From contig NC_087377.1 of NCBI RefSeq assembly GCF_963675165.1, forward strand, positions 7,085,122-7,149,121: a DNA stretch of 64,000 bases. Reading direction: 5' to 3'. The first letter of the stretch is position 1, and the number at the start of each line of letters is the position of its first letter. Positions 36,401 through 46,657 of this stretch are shown here, piece by piece. The position numbers and the translations under genes are program-made. The DNA is from Halichondria panicea (taxonomy: Eukaryota; Porifera; Demospongiae; Suberitida; Halichondriidae). The notes below the pieces were generated by a model, which searched no databases, was not told the origin of the DNA, and was given only the letters and a program-made list of their open reading frames with translations.

Positions 36401-39400
36401 TCTAAAAACTTCAATCTATGAGGCATATAATGCACCACCAAACACATACAAAATAATGGCACTTACCTAACACATCCAGACTCCAACTCGGCATGCCAAT
36501 AAAGAAATCTATTAAATAACATGTGTAACGAGTGCTAAAGATGAAAACAATAAACAAACCTTGAGTTTTGCAACATCTGAAGAAGAGTTAGAAGATTAAA
36601 AGAAGAACACACCACTGTCCACTGTGAATAATCTTACCGGCGTACTATGAAGTCAGTCAACAGCTTACAGTGTGCTGTACACATTACAAGGGCTCTTTTT
36701 CATCTCGAAGATATCTCGCAACTGTACACCAATACGCTATTCACACAGATTACATAGTTGCTGAATTTTCTTACCAGGAAACTGTTGCTTTATCTTTAGT
36801 TCATTCTTCTGACAACATCTAGTATCTATAGAAGCAATAACGTATCACAAAACACAATAGAACAGTGGCACTTACGTAATTAGTCCAGACTTCAACTCGG
36901 CAGCATTATCTAAAGTCGATTTGATCGCGTGTTTAATATGTGAATGCTAGTGAAAGAGAATAACAAACCTGGGAGCATTCTTCAACACCTCTTTATCAAA
37001 AGTGAAAAAACTTCAGATGGGAGCCTACAATGAGGAGGATTATTTCAAAAAGGAAGCAAAACGAAACGTTTACCTTGTAAAATTGGCCAGTGTTCCAGCT
37101 TCAAAAGTCCATAACAACGTGCAAACCTGAATTTATAAACATACAGTAGAGGTGAAATTTACAGACCTTTGCTGCCAACTACACTAGAGGTCAAATTCAC
37201 TACAGATTTGAAATAGCTGTGGAACTAGAGGAACACAAACTGCTATGAGAAAGTTCAATAAAAATAATATAACTGTTTAATATAATAACATGCTGCTACA
37301 GCTTCACCTTTTTCTGTTCACAGGTAGACTAATAGTAATGGACTGTATAGTCCTCTTCAAGTTGTCTTTTTGGACCAGCAGCTCCTCTTGTGACAAGCAG
37401 CAGGATTTTTTCTCAGAGCTCTGTCTGTCTGTCTCATTCTCTTTTTGTAGTCAGGGACGTCATCCTGCCCCAAGCTAGCGCATGCGCATAAGCTACAGCT
37501 GCAACAGCCTATATATACAGGACGTGGGTGCGCCCTAATACAGGCCCGTATCCACGGGCTGTAAACAGGACGTGGGCTAACGTCCTGTTTACAGCCCGTG
37601 AGAACGGCCTGTATACAGGACGTGGGTGGGCTACATCCTGTATACAGGCCGTTCACGGGCCCGTAACGGCCCGTTTTCAACTAACGGCCTGAAACGGACC
37701 CGTGGATATTTGGCTGTGTAGCCTCGATTCAAGGCCGATTAAAATCGTATTTTAATTGGCCTGGAATCGAGGCTAGGCTTGGTTATGAGGCCGAGCGTAG
37801 ACCAGCAGCTATTCACTGAGTAGTGGGGTGGGGCTGTTTCTTTGCAGCAGTAAGTGGGGCGGGGCTGTTTTGCAGCACCAGAAGTGGGGTGGGGCTGTTT
37901 TGCAGATTTCAGTTGAAACTCCAACAATTTTGTGTCAAGCCATTCGTCGGTCATGCCAAACTTATACGCTGCAGATACTGGCGTCTAGAAGAGAGAAGAG
38001 ATGGAGCTGTGTCTAGAGTTGTCTCTGTCTTTTTTGTGCTGTTTATATTGTGTTACTAGGACAGTGTTATGTTGCTATGCCCTCGGGATATAAATTAGTT
38101 ATAACACGTGCACTCGGGCTGCATGGCATATATTGCACTCAGCCCTCGGGGCTGGCGCCCTCGTGCTTCAGTGCAATATATTCCATACATCCCTCGTGCC
38201 CGTGTTATAACTATAACGTATATTATGATTGTATTTGTATACATGTAGCTCCTAGAGGCTAGAGCTAAGTGACTAAGTCCATGACCTTCTGTGTGCGCAT
38301 GCGCATTGAGGCTTGAAGCACATGTAGATCTAGTGTGCTTTAATTAAAATCAACAACAGTTTGGAGAAGAACTCAATTTAGCTCCAGCTAGAGCTCTGTA
38401 CTGTACTAACTGCATCATAGATAAAACATTGGAAACGGATCACGTGATCCCATAAGCTTGATCCCATAAGCTGCATATAAAATACATACACTGAGCTAAG
38501 ATACAGCCGTGTTTCGCTCTCAAACCCCCAGGAAACTGAACTACTTTTACGCCGGGCTGTTTTGGAAAATTCAAACCTTTCCAAATCTCCTACAACTTCA
38601 ATTTAATGTCCTTTATACTAGGTATCATTTGGAAATAACAGAAACTTTTTTGGGATTGCTAGGAAGTAGCTAGAGGTACAGCCGGAAACATCGCTTTCAC
38701 TACTTCAGGATGTTTCTGTACCAATAACACCTATCATGAATACAGCTAGAACAACCTAAATAAGTAGTGTACTGTGTGTCATATAGCCTCAAGTATTAAA
38801 CAGAAGTAAAAGTTTAGCAGCAGGATTCTCACACTGACAGTAAGACAATGTCTCTTTTTGTGTTTTTGGCCATTTTTTTCCATGTACAGTAGGCGGCCTC
38901 GAATAAATCCCGGGGAAACGCGGATAGTTTTCGAGGCGCTAAGTGTTTCCTATCCATTTCTCTATGACTGCATGCACCATAGATTGAAGTATAGCAGGGG
39001 CGTAGCTACCATTGTTTCCTGGTTGCCCAGAAACCCCCCCAGGAGCTGCTGAGAAAATTGGGCAGGGCTTTCTATAATTGAAATCATGCAGCCCTGCCCA
39101 TCTTTTCACACGTGGCTGCAAATCAATAATCAGAGCAGCATTGTGAAGCGTTTCAATTTGGCTTTGTCTCAGCTAGTTAGTCTCAGCTAGCTAGCTACCT
39201 CAAACAAAGAAGACCAAGACTTAAGTTCTAGATCTAGTATCAATCCTGAATGCTCCAGTATTCTCAGACTCAGCTCTAAGCACAACTTTATTCAGGAAGT
39301 GTACAAGTTTAGAACAATCTCAGCCACATGAAACCTCTCAGGTAAATGACATTTAATTGTTGCTCAGCTAGACTAGCAATACACAATTGGCACCTGCATG

Positions 39401-41141
39401 CCTAGTATGTTACGTCTATAGCTAGCTAGCTTCTCACAAACATGTAAAAAAGTCATGAACAATAGTCAATAACAGTAGGTGTGCCCCAATCAAGAGGGTG
39501 TGGTACCGGAAGTGGGCGTGGTCACAAAAATTTCGCGGCGCTATCGCGCCGCTGATTTTTCTGCACAAACCCCTGTCTCAAAAGTCTGGCTACGCCCCTG
39601 TATAGCCTTTCTCACAACTCAGCCCAGTGAATACAACAACTTGACCTCATTCTTGACTTGAGCACTGGTTTGGGTACAGAAGTGACTATTCTCTGGGACA
39701 TACTATAACTGCTATAAATGTGCAAAAATGTATCCAGGTAATCAGGTAATAGATATGCTTATAGTTACCAGACATAATTGTATTTATTACATTTAGGACA
39801 AGATGACTGCAATCAAAATGTTCTGCTGTGCGCTCTTTCGTCAAAAAGGAAACATATGATGTGCTGTCATTAACAGTAATGTGTTAATTGTCATAAATTA
39901 TAACTATTGTTATTATAAATAGTCGTTGTTATTATAGATGTGTTTTTGATTTGTGTTAAATGTACAGTCATTTCGTTGAAATTGCAATTTAAAATAAACA
40001 CCAAGCTAAATAACATAATTACACTATAGAAGTAATCTTACCGTACTGAAGTTACGAGGTGAACATGCACTGTATGCATGTGCTTAGACAACCATTTTTA
40101 GTGTGCTTCAATTAAGGCACTGCATGTATGTATGTGCTAGACAACACATTTACCATTATATTAGTGTGCTCGAAGGCACTATAATTATGCATGTGCTAGA
40201 TAACACACTTGCCAATGTGCTCAGCAACACACAACAGCTACGTGTTACGATTAAGCGTGTCAAATTTAAACAGTTATCCCAACATCCCAAAAGTGTGTTC
40301 CAGAACACATCATTTTTAACAATGAAGGCTATAATTTTTATTATGTCAAATGTATGAATTATAATTTAGAGATTATTGATTTTAGGCCGCTTTATTTCTT
40401 TCTATATAACTATACATGTATAATTATATAAGCCCTAGCAAAACCATGCATTGTCGCTTAATTGGTAGAGCGCTTCTTAGGGTGGTACTGTAATTAGAAG
40501 AAAGTCGGTATGGTAACATCTATATACACAATTGTGAGCCATTGTCGTATAGCGGGAAAATTTTGCGGGTGTAAATTTTCGCTATTATGTTGGCCCTAGA
40601 GCCCTCAGCAGAAATATTCACGGGTGCTAATAAATTATTTGCCCATGCACACACGCTTTACATGTGAAATATACTGGTGCGTGGGAGATCGAGTCTCCCA
40701 GTTTATTTTCGCGTTAACTTATTTGCCTTGAAAAACAGGAAATTTTTGCACCCCATGAAAATTTCCCGCTATATACGGTACCGTAAAACCTCAATTTGGT
40801 GACACTCTATATATAAGCGACACTTGGACATTTCGCCCCTAATTATACCACCATCTAAAATTCTTTTTTTTTTGTGTACATTAAAACTTTACCTTTGAAA
40901 ACGTAAAAGTGTCGCTTTAAAAATCGAGTTTTTACGGTACTATCTTTCTTATAATTACAGCCACAATATCTGAATAATTATGGTAACATTACAACACAAG
41001 GTGCATGATGTCCAGACCTAATTGCAAAATAGCAAAATAATGCCTAGAGACCATGCATAGCTATAACTTACCTTTTACAGCTATGGTGAATGTCCCTGCA
41101 ATTGCAAGCAGAAGGAGTGTAAAACTAGTGTAATCATCCAT
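24402..41141 (-). CDS. Receptor paralog B: Ig-like single-pass receptor with multi-tyrosine tail (640 aa)
   Basis: Ten exons with GT-AG sites and matching phases: 41072-41141, 26463-26747, 26087-26386, 25951-26021, 25709-25898, 25313-25639, 24965-25246, 24821-24904, 24670-24768, 24402-24616. They sum to 1923 nt with no internal stop. Residues 1-23 form the signal peptide. Residues 24-118 form an Ig-like domain with Cys46, Trp56 and Cys100. Residues 119-218 look like an FN3-type beta domain. Further extracellular domains run to about 508, then a Pro/Ser/Thr stalk. The transmembrane helix is about 537-560, followed by KKR. The tail holds Y589 (YAPV), Y601 (YEQT), Y622 (YESI) and Y631 (YEDV); Y622 and Y631 are 9 apart, slightly tighter than a classical ITAM. 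Most introns are phase 1. The 14.3-kb first intron is filled with mobile elements, against about 1 kb in C. An adhesion, immune or allorecognition role is inference only. Confidence 0.8.
27075..27178. repeat. Short GC-rich dispersed repeat at left end of the B-intron insertion
   Basis: It contains GGCACGAGGGATGTATGG and GAAGCACGAGGGCGCC. The inverted partner is 38115-38222, and a relative is at 12718-12838. It marks the point where the A/B alignment breaks; alignment resumes near 35440. Confidence 0.45.
27743..29653. mobile_element. Element X copy 1: 1.9-kb TA-flanked element with CACAGCCAAAAATCCACGG ends
   Basis: Inverted termini CACAGCCAAAAATCCACGG, TA at 27741-27742 and 29654-29655. The subterminal 150-200 bases at each end are packed with CCTGTATACAGG, CAGGACGT and GGCCGTT words. 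The centre holds short segments bounded by GTAAG and TTTCCAG/CTGTAG, with an internally repeated unit (GAGATATCTTCGAGATGG and GAGCTATCTCGGAGATGA), like a captured or decayed multi-exon gene. I recognise no protein. Copy 2 is inverted at 35783-37718. Confidence 0.65.
30236..30360. repeat. GC-rich hairpin repeat, copy 1
   Basis: TATGGAGTTTTGAGACC pairs with GGTCTCAAAACCCCATA around GCACCCTCGCTACGCTCGAG. A second copy at 30945-31045 has lost part of the left arm. Confidence 0.55.
30945..31045. repeat. GC-rich hairpin repeat, copy 2
   Basis: Nearly identical to 30255-30355, including the right flank GACCTTGGACTCAGTC. Confidence 0.55.
31050..31440 (+). repeat. Dispersed repeat, copy 2 of 3
   Basis: It shares GTGTTATAACTAGTTTAT through the three GCAAAACAGCCCC(A/G)CCCCACT units with 12718-13200 and with the inverted copy 37786-38222. 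The ORFs it contains are properties of the repeat. Confidence 0.6.
31700..31833. repeat. Long near-perfect palindrome around a GC-rich core
   Basis: GTTAGATACTGTTTAGGAGG continues to TTATAAGCCC and pairs with the exact inverse ending AACAGTATCTAAC. The loop holds CCCGAGCGAAGCGAGGGTA. The stem is over 40 bp. Confidence 0.65.
31840..32600. other. Intronic stretch of receptor B without gene
   Basis: AT-rich; no domain, RNA or terminal repeat seen. Confidence 0.35.
32605..32694. repeat. 46-bp tandem duplication
   Basis: TAGCTGGTAGACTTGATGGA through CCGAACAGTGAC occurs twice in a row. Confidence 0.8.
33265..33640 (+). pseudogene. Crypton/KIAA1958-like tyrosine recombinase remnant
   Basis: Two segments of one protein type are visible. 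FADFRVCLDSEMKRLQRAGL and GSQKKAEPL (about 33285-33375) match the N-terminal part of a DUF3504/KIAA1958-type domain. ATAATRLYNAGVDEQMIMET followed by TGHRSLEGVCSYKRT (about 33395-33505) holds the His-x-Arg pair and the candidate Tyr nucleophile. The central domain between them is deleted and the frame changes, so it is inactive. The family memory is from Crypton-derived proteins (QRICH1, ZMYM2, KIAA1958). Confidence 0.6.
34105..34560 (+). pseudogene. RecQ-like helicase N-terminal fragment, frameshifted
   Basis: The first part reads GLTLMAEQAQALKLLFEGRD and then VFIWFPTGYGKSLCY, a RecQ-type Walker A (PTGYGKS). After a frame change near 34325 comes IVSPLVSLIMRLMIDQVRSL, the family's SPLVSLMxDQV motif with a 4-residue duplication, then GKYFLLYTAPEAV. 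The fragment ends at about 34560 where an inverted-repeat element begins. No DEAH box or C-terminal domain follows. It is an intronic relic inside receptor B. Confidence 0.6.
34612..35232. mobile_element. Inverted-repeat element (MITE-like) ending the RecQ fragment
   Basis: AGAGAAGAGGGCATGCAACTC at 34637-34657 pairs with GAGTTGCATGCCCTCTTCTC at 35189-35208. The outer parts AGGCCAAGGGCGTA and TATGGCCTA are weaker. No target duplication was found. Confidence 0.4.
35396..35782. repeat. Inverted arms flanking a segment of original intron
   Basis: CAGTGCAATATGCTTCATGG...AACGGGATAT (35396-35438) and its inverse (35730-35782) bracket 35440-35728. That bracketed segment is the ancestral intron sequence also found in paralog A at 4398-4670. 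Confidence 0.6.
35783..37718. mobile_element. Element X copy 2 (inverted relative to 27743-29653)
   Basis: It has the same CACAGCC...GGCTGTG termini, with TA at 35781-35782 and 37719-37720, and nearly the same sequence inverted throughout. The two copies could pair over 1.9 kb. Confidence 0.65.
37719..37775. mobile_element. TAGCCTCG hairpin element
   Basis: TAGCCTCGATTCAAGGCCG pairs with CGGCC..GGAATCGAGGCTA-type sequence. It sits directly against the end of element X copy 2. No 9-bp duplication is visible here. Confidence 0.6.
37786..38222 (-). repeat. Dispersed repeat, copy 3 of 3 (inverted)
   Basis: The inverse of 31050-31440, continuing into the inverse of 27075-27178 (GGCGCCCTCGTGCTTCAGTG). 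Confidence 0.6.
38416..38966. mobile_element. CATAGATAAAA element, orthologous copy in receptor B intron
   Basis: Same element and target (ACTGCAT) as 4851-5376, with small indels. Confidence 0.6.
38995..39600. mobile_element. CAGGGGCGTAGC MITE, 5-bp target duplication TATAG
   Basis: The ends are CAGGGGCGTAGCTACC and GGCTACGCCCCTG. TATAG lies at 38990-38994 and 39601-39605. It is absent at the matching point of paralog A (near 5390), so it inserted after the A/B duplication. Confidence 0.7.
40551..40770. mobile_element. AGCGGGAAAATTTT element, orthologous copy in receptor B
   Basis: Counterpart of 6132-6370 with the same ends. Confidence 0.55.
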
Positions 41142-41306
41142 CAAAGTATACTATAGTACTATGTTGATTGCCAATTAGTTATAGCAGCTACAATGCAGTC
41201 ACCTAATGGCTATAAATTATAAACAATGATTATGCATGGTGTATACATAAATGAAAGGTGTCAATTTAGCATGCATTTGCGCAAACGCTTTCCCAACACA
41301 CTTACA

Positions 41307-41361
41307 TAGCCTCGAGACCAGCCATAGATAAGGAACGCCGGAACAGCTGGACTCGAGGCTA
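41307..41361. mobile_element. TAGCCTCG hairpin element, 9-bp target duplication
   Basis: TAGCCTCGAGACCAGC ... GCTGGACTCGAGGCTA. Flanks are ACACTTACA (41298-41306) and ACACTAACA (41362-41370), 8 of 9 identical. Confidence 0.6.
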
Positions 41362-41567
41362 ACACTAACACGGGTGTCAAATTAATATAATTATGTCATT
41401 ATGCCTCGAGGCGTAGCCGCACGAGGGATACAACTGTGTGTGTGTGTGTCTGTGAGGATTGGCAACGGTGTAGAAGCGATATGGGCCCCTCCCCCTTATT
41501 TTGGGGTGTAAGGGGGGGCCCCATTGCACTAGCTGTATACGCCCCCCTTAGTGATTATAGGCCCCCC

Positions 41568-41657
41568 TAGCCTCGATCCCAGGCCGAGTTTTCGCTTTTA
41601 TAACGGTTAGGCAAACAACCGTTATAAAAGCGAAAACTCGGCCTGGGATCGAGGCTA
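41568..41657. mobile_element. TAGCCTCG hairpin element, perfect 9-bp target duplication
   Basis: TAGCCTCGATCCCAGGCC pairs perfectly with its inverse over about 40 bp. AGGCCCCCC is repeated at 41559-41567 and 41658-41666. Confidence 0.75.
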
Positions 41658-41669
41658 AGGCCCCCCTAG

Positions 41670-42797
41670 AGAAGTCTATTCTGAGCAGTGGAGTCAAGCC
41701 AGCACAACAGTAATAGGAGGTTGAGTTGAGAATCAATAGCTATAATGTTTATGTAGATCTAAACTCCAATACAGAATATATTACTAGCCTATAGTCTTGG
41801 CTAAACACAGGAATGATTCTAACTGCTGAGTCAGCCCTTTTGAGGTTATGGCCGCCCTCACATAATAGTCCTGAACCACTAATCATGTCAGGAGTGCTGC
41901 ATGAATATTCATGCACTCCTGATCATGTCTATAGGAGGGCTACAGAACATGGGGGGAACACCTGTTTTGCAAATTCTGTGATACAGAGTGTATTCTATAT
42001 ACCCCTGGCTTATGGAAAATAATTAGTGATAGTGAGACATTGCAAACATCTGACTCACACTAAAATAAATGTACATGTACACGTTTACTCAATCAGAGCA
42101 TTGTCATGAAATTGGCCAGTTTTGTATGGTGTATGCTTTGAAAAGTCTCTAAATGAATGTCAGCAAAACTCTGTCGTGTGTCCATCAGCTGTATATTCTA
42201 ATATGAAAAGTAAGATCAGATAAACGTTCTAGACATAAGTACGTATACCTCTTACCTAATTTCTGAATGTTAATTTGCTGGAGACCAAATCAGCAAGATG
42301 CCCATGAGTTTTTGCTGGGGATGTCAGTACAATACAGTTTATAGTGAGTGACAATTAAAAGAACAGAATGGCAGTGTGCAGCATGCCCAAGAGTTACGAC
42401 TAAGCTAGTGCGATACTTGTTTGGACAGCAAGCTTAAGCGCTTGGAGACAGATTGGTACTGTAGTAAATGTACAAAGACAATGTGCACGTACATACGTAC
42501 CTAACATCAATCTGTTCTCACCATTTAATTGGCATTAACCATTTTGGTGAGCTCTTAAGTGATGAGGGAAGAATATAAATTAAATTGGGCCGCCAGGACT
42601 GGACATGGATGCACGCAGCTAGCTAGCTAGCTATATTAGGGAAGACACACAGCTGGTGGCCAAACTGAGACGCCCCATTTGATTCATATATTGCTGACTC
42701 AGCAGTTGGAATCATTCCTGTGTCTAGCTCCTTTGATAATCTGTGCTGCTTGGTCACTGCCGATAACAGTATAAGGCAGCCATAATTATGTGCAAAA
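41670..42797. other. Upstream region of receptor B, no gene seen
   Basis: It contains the dispersed motif ACACAGGAATGATTC at 41808 and its inverse near 42715. Otherwise it is AT-rich without recognisable coding sequence. Confidence 0.4.
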
Positions 42798-42799
42798 TA

Positions 42800-43179
42800 C
42801 CGTAATTGATGTAATTACAGCGCCAGAAAAAATTAATTCCACTTCTGAGTGGCACATCTTTAGAACACAAAAAATTGCGTTCAGCCCAAGCTGGCGCCTA
42901 AATTATGGTGGCGCTTATGTTCTACAGCTAGTATAGAATTTGTAGAGAAAATGGGCGTGGTCTAGCTCAGTTTCATTTGCTAGCTGCATCGTTGAGAGCC
43001 AAGTGAAGGAAGTCAAAAGATGCAGGATGATTGTCTTGATGTCTCAAAACAAGCCTTTTTATAAGCGCCAGAAAAAAATAATTTCAGCAACGGTTGGCGC
43101 TTTTTTAGGACCTAAAAAATTATGCTGATGCTGACGTGGCGCTTAAATTATGGTGGCGCTGCAATTACATCAATTACAG
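42800..43179. mobile_element. Non-autonomous element, TA target duplication, GCGCCA internal repeats
   Basis: CCGTAATTGATGTAATTACA at the left pairs with TGCAATTACATCAATTACAG at the right. TA lies at 42798-42799 and 43180-43181. The module AGCGCCAGAAAAAA...AATTATGGTGGCGCT is present twice inside. Confidence 0.55.
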
Positions 43180-43243
43180 TAAGGCCTGCGTTACAGTGTG
43201 GCAGCACATAATTATAGCCATTGTATACACAGTATACATGCAT

Positions 43244-43443
43244 NNNNNNNNNNNNNNNNNNNNNNNNNNNNNNNNNNNNNNNNNNNNNNNNNNNNNNNNN
43301 NNNNNNNNNNNNNNNNNNNNNNNNNNNNNNNNNNNNNNNNNNNNNNNNNNNNNNNNNNNNNNNNNNNNNNNNNNNNNNNNNNNNNNNNNNNNNNNNNNNN
43401 NNNNNNNNNNNNNNNNNNNNNNNNNNNNNNNNNNNNNNNNNNN
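43244..43443. other. Assembly gap (200 N)
   Basis: Exactly 200 undetermined bases. ORFs across it are meaningless. Confidence 0.99.
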
Positions 43444-43759
43444 CAGTGCTTGGTAAGCGTGCAAAGACGGAGATAAGTGTCTCACTGACGATTATCGATA
43501 CATTCGGCAGCTCACTTCTCATGACCACCATTCCGTCCGCAAGCAAGTTATTCTTTACAAATTTTGGGGAGCTGTTACTTTCTTACCCATCTGTAGATCC
43601 ATGTAGTTAGTTTTGTGCAAAATTGTCTTGTGCTTCGTGCAATAGCCGCCGATTATAGGTGCCTGGCGAAGATGGGTTACTTACTCTACGTAGATATATT
43701 ATCTAGTACTTTTATATTAAAAGCCATGCAGCCAACAGACATAATATTATCTGCAAGAG

Positions 43760-45420
43760 TTATAGGATTGGTAAAGATCACACTAGATGTCTAGTGACTA
43801 CTGATAGGCTCTAGAGTATCTAGATCTAGTGTGATCTTTACCAATTGTAGTCTTGCAGAAAGCTTCAGAGGAAATTAAAGGAACAAGGCCACCTCTTCAC
43901 CCTGTATTAAGTTGATCTATTACCTTCCATCATATCCCAGGTGCACTGTTTAGTATTATCTTTGGATACAATTCAAGATTGTGCGCATGCCGATCTAGAT
44001 CTACCCGGCGCGGCGGGGTACCCTATCCCAGACCTGTCTCTCCTCATTTCTCACGGATGGAACTGACTTGAGGTGATATATAATGTTGTCGATTAAATCA
44101 TTACAGTGCCACCATCCGGGCATGAAACTCAGACTGAACAACCTATTTGCTATACGTAATTAATATTCTGGCTCTTGTAAAAAGGCGTGTTGTGATTCCA
44201 AGGCAGTCGTTTTTAATTGTATGCACATGCATTGTTTTGATGCATATGCCATCTTTTTATTTATCTCTTAGCTCACATTGCATTGCTACTTTTTGTGACT
44301 CTCTGCTCTTGGACTGTTCATGCATGCAATGTGTTTGTCCATGCAACTTACTACCATTCACTATACATGGGCAAAGTGTCTGCAGGACTCTTATCACGGC
44401 AAATGCAGTGTACAGTTTGGATAGGGATATCTGCATAACATGTGTAGCAAATATAATTATTCTAGGGAAGATCTGTTTGTTGCAGTGATAGTAGGAGAAT
44501 TGTCATAGTTATAAACACACTGAGGTGTCTGGCTAAAGAGCCTTGAGCTATACAGTCGTGTATAAATATTATACAGCACAGTTTCAGTAAAATTTGCCAA
44601 ATTAAAGCCATGCATATCTATGTACAGCTACAACACAAATTCAATGTACAATCTCTTCTATATGTAGATCTATTTATATACTCACCTATTTACTGACACA
44701 TAGATAAATGGTTTAATACTGACATTAATCTTTACCAATCCTGTATCTAGATCTGTACATGAGAATGCATTTTAAGCCGACAAGTTTACTGGAATGCTAC
44801 CACGACAACCTCAAAGTGCACTCATTATAATTATATAAACATTCATGTTCAGTATAAACTAAAAACATCACAACAGCTTTATTAAACCGTGACTAAAAAA
44901 GGAATAGATGACAGATTGAAAGTGGCTAAATGGAAAAAACATACATTCATGTGGTCATACATGTATAATTATGCATTGCATTATAACTCCTACACACTAT
45001 TCGATGCATATACAGTTGAAGCGTGTGTAACTAGAGCTTCAAATCAATCGTTCACAACCTTTTGTATGAGATCATTCCTGTACTGCACTTGTATTGCATT
45101 GTGCTGACGTGGAAACAAAACATGCAGTCCATTAACCAAGAATGTTAGCTTTTAGTACTCATACCCTTATGTCAACAAAGAGCATGCGCATTCCCATTTG
45201 AGTACATGTATATCATTTTTATATGAGAATATAAGCATGGACAACCTCCCTAAAATGTTGTAAGGCAGCATTCAGTAAAGTAACATACTTATTCACGATT
45301 ATGCAAATGCACTAAAGTAGTGAAGTGCTGGAGTGAGGTTGCGTACACGCAGTGTAGTACATGTATATGCATGATGAATTAAATGGAAGTCTGTCTTATA
45401 GCCTCTTCGAACTGTATAAT
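43760..45420. repeat. 3' flank of receptor C, paralogous to the 3' flank of receptor E
   Basis: 43840-44215 matches 61125-61390 (ACGGATGGAACTGACTTGAG, GTAAAAAGGCGTGTTGTGAT). Patches near 44840-44910 match 62420-62490 (ACAACAGCTTTATT). A palindrome at 43767-43853 (GGTAAAGATCACACTAGAT) is present only here. No gene seen. Confidence 0.55.
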
Positions 45421-45551
45421 AGGTCTAGTACACAGTTTTATTGACATCACTACCAGGGGTATATACCTTTGATAGCAAATATAGTATTCCTTTATCATTA
45501 AGGTGTAAATATTATTGTGTGTGTGTTTCAGTTGTCCATTCTAGTGAAGTA

Positions 45552-45944
45552 CCGTATATGCTTGATCAGGAGCCGCGGCTACTAAATGTTTCATTTTGCT
45601 GGAAGAGGAGGCTACAATTCAAGAGAGGCCACTGTTCAAGAGCGGCGTTTATTAGCTCCAGATAATTTAGTTTGTCATCAAAAGTTGTTTTCACCTGCAT
45701 AAACTTGAACTCTGCCATGAGAAAGTCTTTGTGAAGCACTAACAAGCTGCTACTTGTAGCTACGTACATGTAGCTAGCTGCTAGTAATAATTTTTTTGGC
45801 TGCCACGTGCAGAAATGCTAGAGTCAAAGTTCACTGAGGCTACTATTTGAGAGCGGCTACTAAATGTTTCATTTTGCTAGCAAGGGAGGCTACTATTTGA
45901 GTGCGGCCTTTATACAAGAGCGGCCTCTGATCGAGCATATACGG
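45552..45944. mobile_element. TA-flanked MITE, CCGTATATGC ends
   Basis: CCGTATATGCTTGATCAGGA and the inverse TCTGATCGAGCATATACGG. TA lies at 45550-45551 and 45945-45946. The body has GCGGCTACTAAATGTTTCAT twice. Confidence 0.6.
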
Positions 45945-45950
45945 TACGTA

Positions 45951-46187
45951 CAGTAGAACCTCGATTATCCGGCCCTCAATTATCCGGAACCTCGATTATC
46001 CGGCTTGGTACTTTTTTTATTTATCAGATTACATAATTTTTGCGCATGCGCAGACAACCATGTGGCACTGCTGTTCATCAATAAAGTGGGTGGATCAAGG
46101 CGTGGCTTATCTATTCGATTATCCGGCATATTCACTTATCCGGCCGGCTTCTGGAACCAAGGTGTCCGGATAATCGAGGTTCTACTG
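45951..46187. mobile_element. pogo/Tigger-like MITE, TA target duplication
   Basis: CAGTAGAACCTCGATTATCC and the inverse CCGGATAATCGAGGTTCTAC-TG. TA lies at 45949-45950 and 46188-46189. The word ATTATCCGG recurs inside. Confidence 0.7.
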
Positions 46188-46657
46188 TACAATGCACAAT
46201 ACATGTATAGATCAAACCAAGCACATTTGATCATAATTATACAGTTACAGTTACTTCTAATTACAGGGCCACTAACAATTAAATTAAATGGTATTTCACA
46301 CACAAAGCTATTGGTGGGTGTAGTTCCTGGCATTGAAACGCGAATACTAAAAGTTAAACCCATGAAAATTTCTGCTGAGAGGGCTCTGTAGCCATGCAAA
46401 TAGTGAAAATGTGCACCGGCGAAAATTTCCCGCTAATACGGTATACAAATTAATGTGTGGGATAAAAATAAATGTGGACATCTGTCAGTTAATGTTAACA
46501 TAATTTGCACGACTTGCTTTTCCCTGAGGCAACACATCCTCGTACTCATGAACTGGCTCAATACTTTCATACTCTCCCTCTGTTGCTGCCGGGGCTTGTG
46601 AGTCATCGATCCTTTGTCCCCGCGGTTTCTTTGTCTGCTCATAAGCAATGTTCCTCG

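Noticed and set aside
37357-37680. 107-codon minus ORF in element X copy 2
   Set aside because: Mostly subterminal repeat words (CCTGTATACAGG). The reading is not preserved in copy 1.
43136-43610. ORFs spanning the N gap
   Set aside because: They consist mainly of undetermined bases.
46005-46391. 128-codon + ORF
   Set aside because: Spans a pogo-like MITE and a fragment of the AGCGGG element; no domain.
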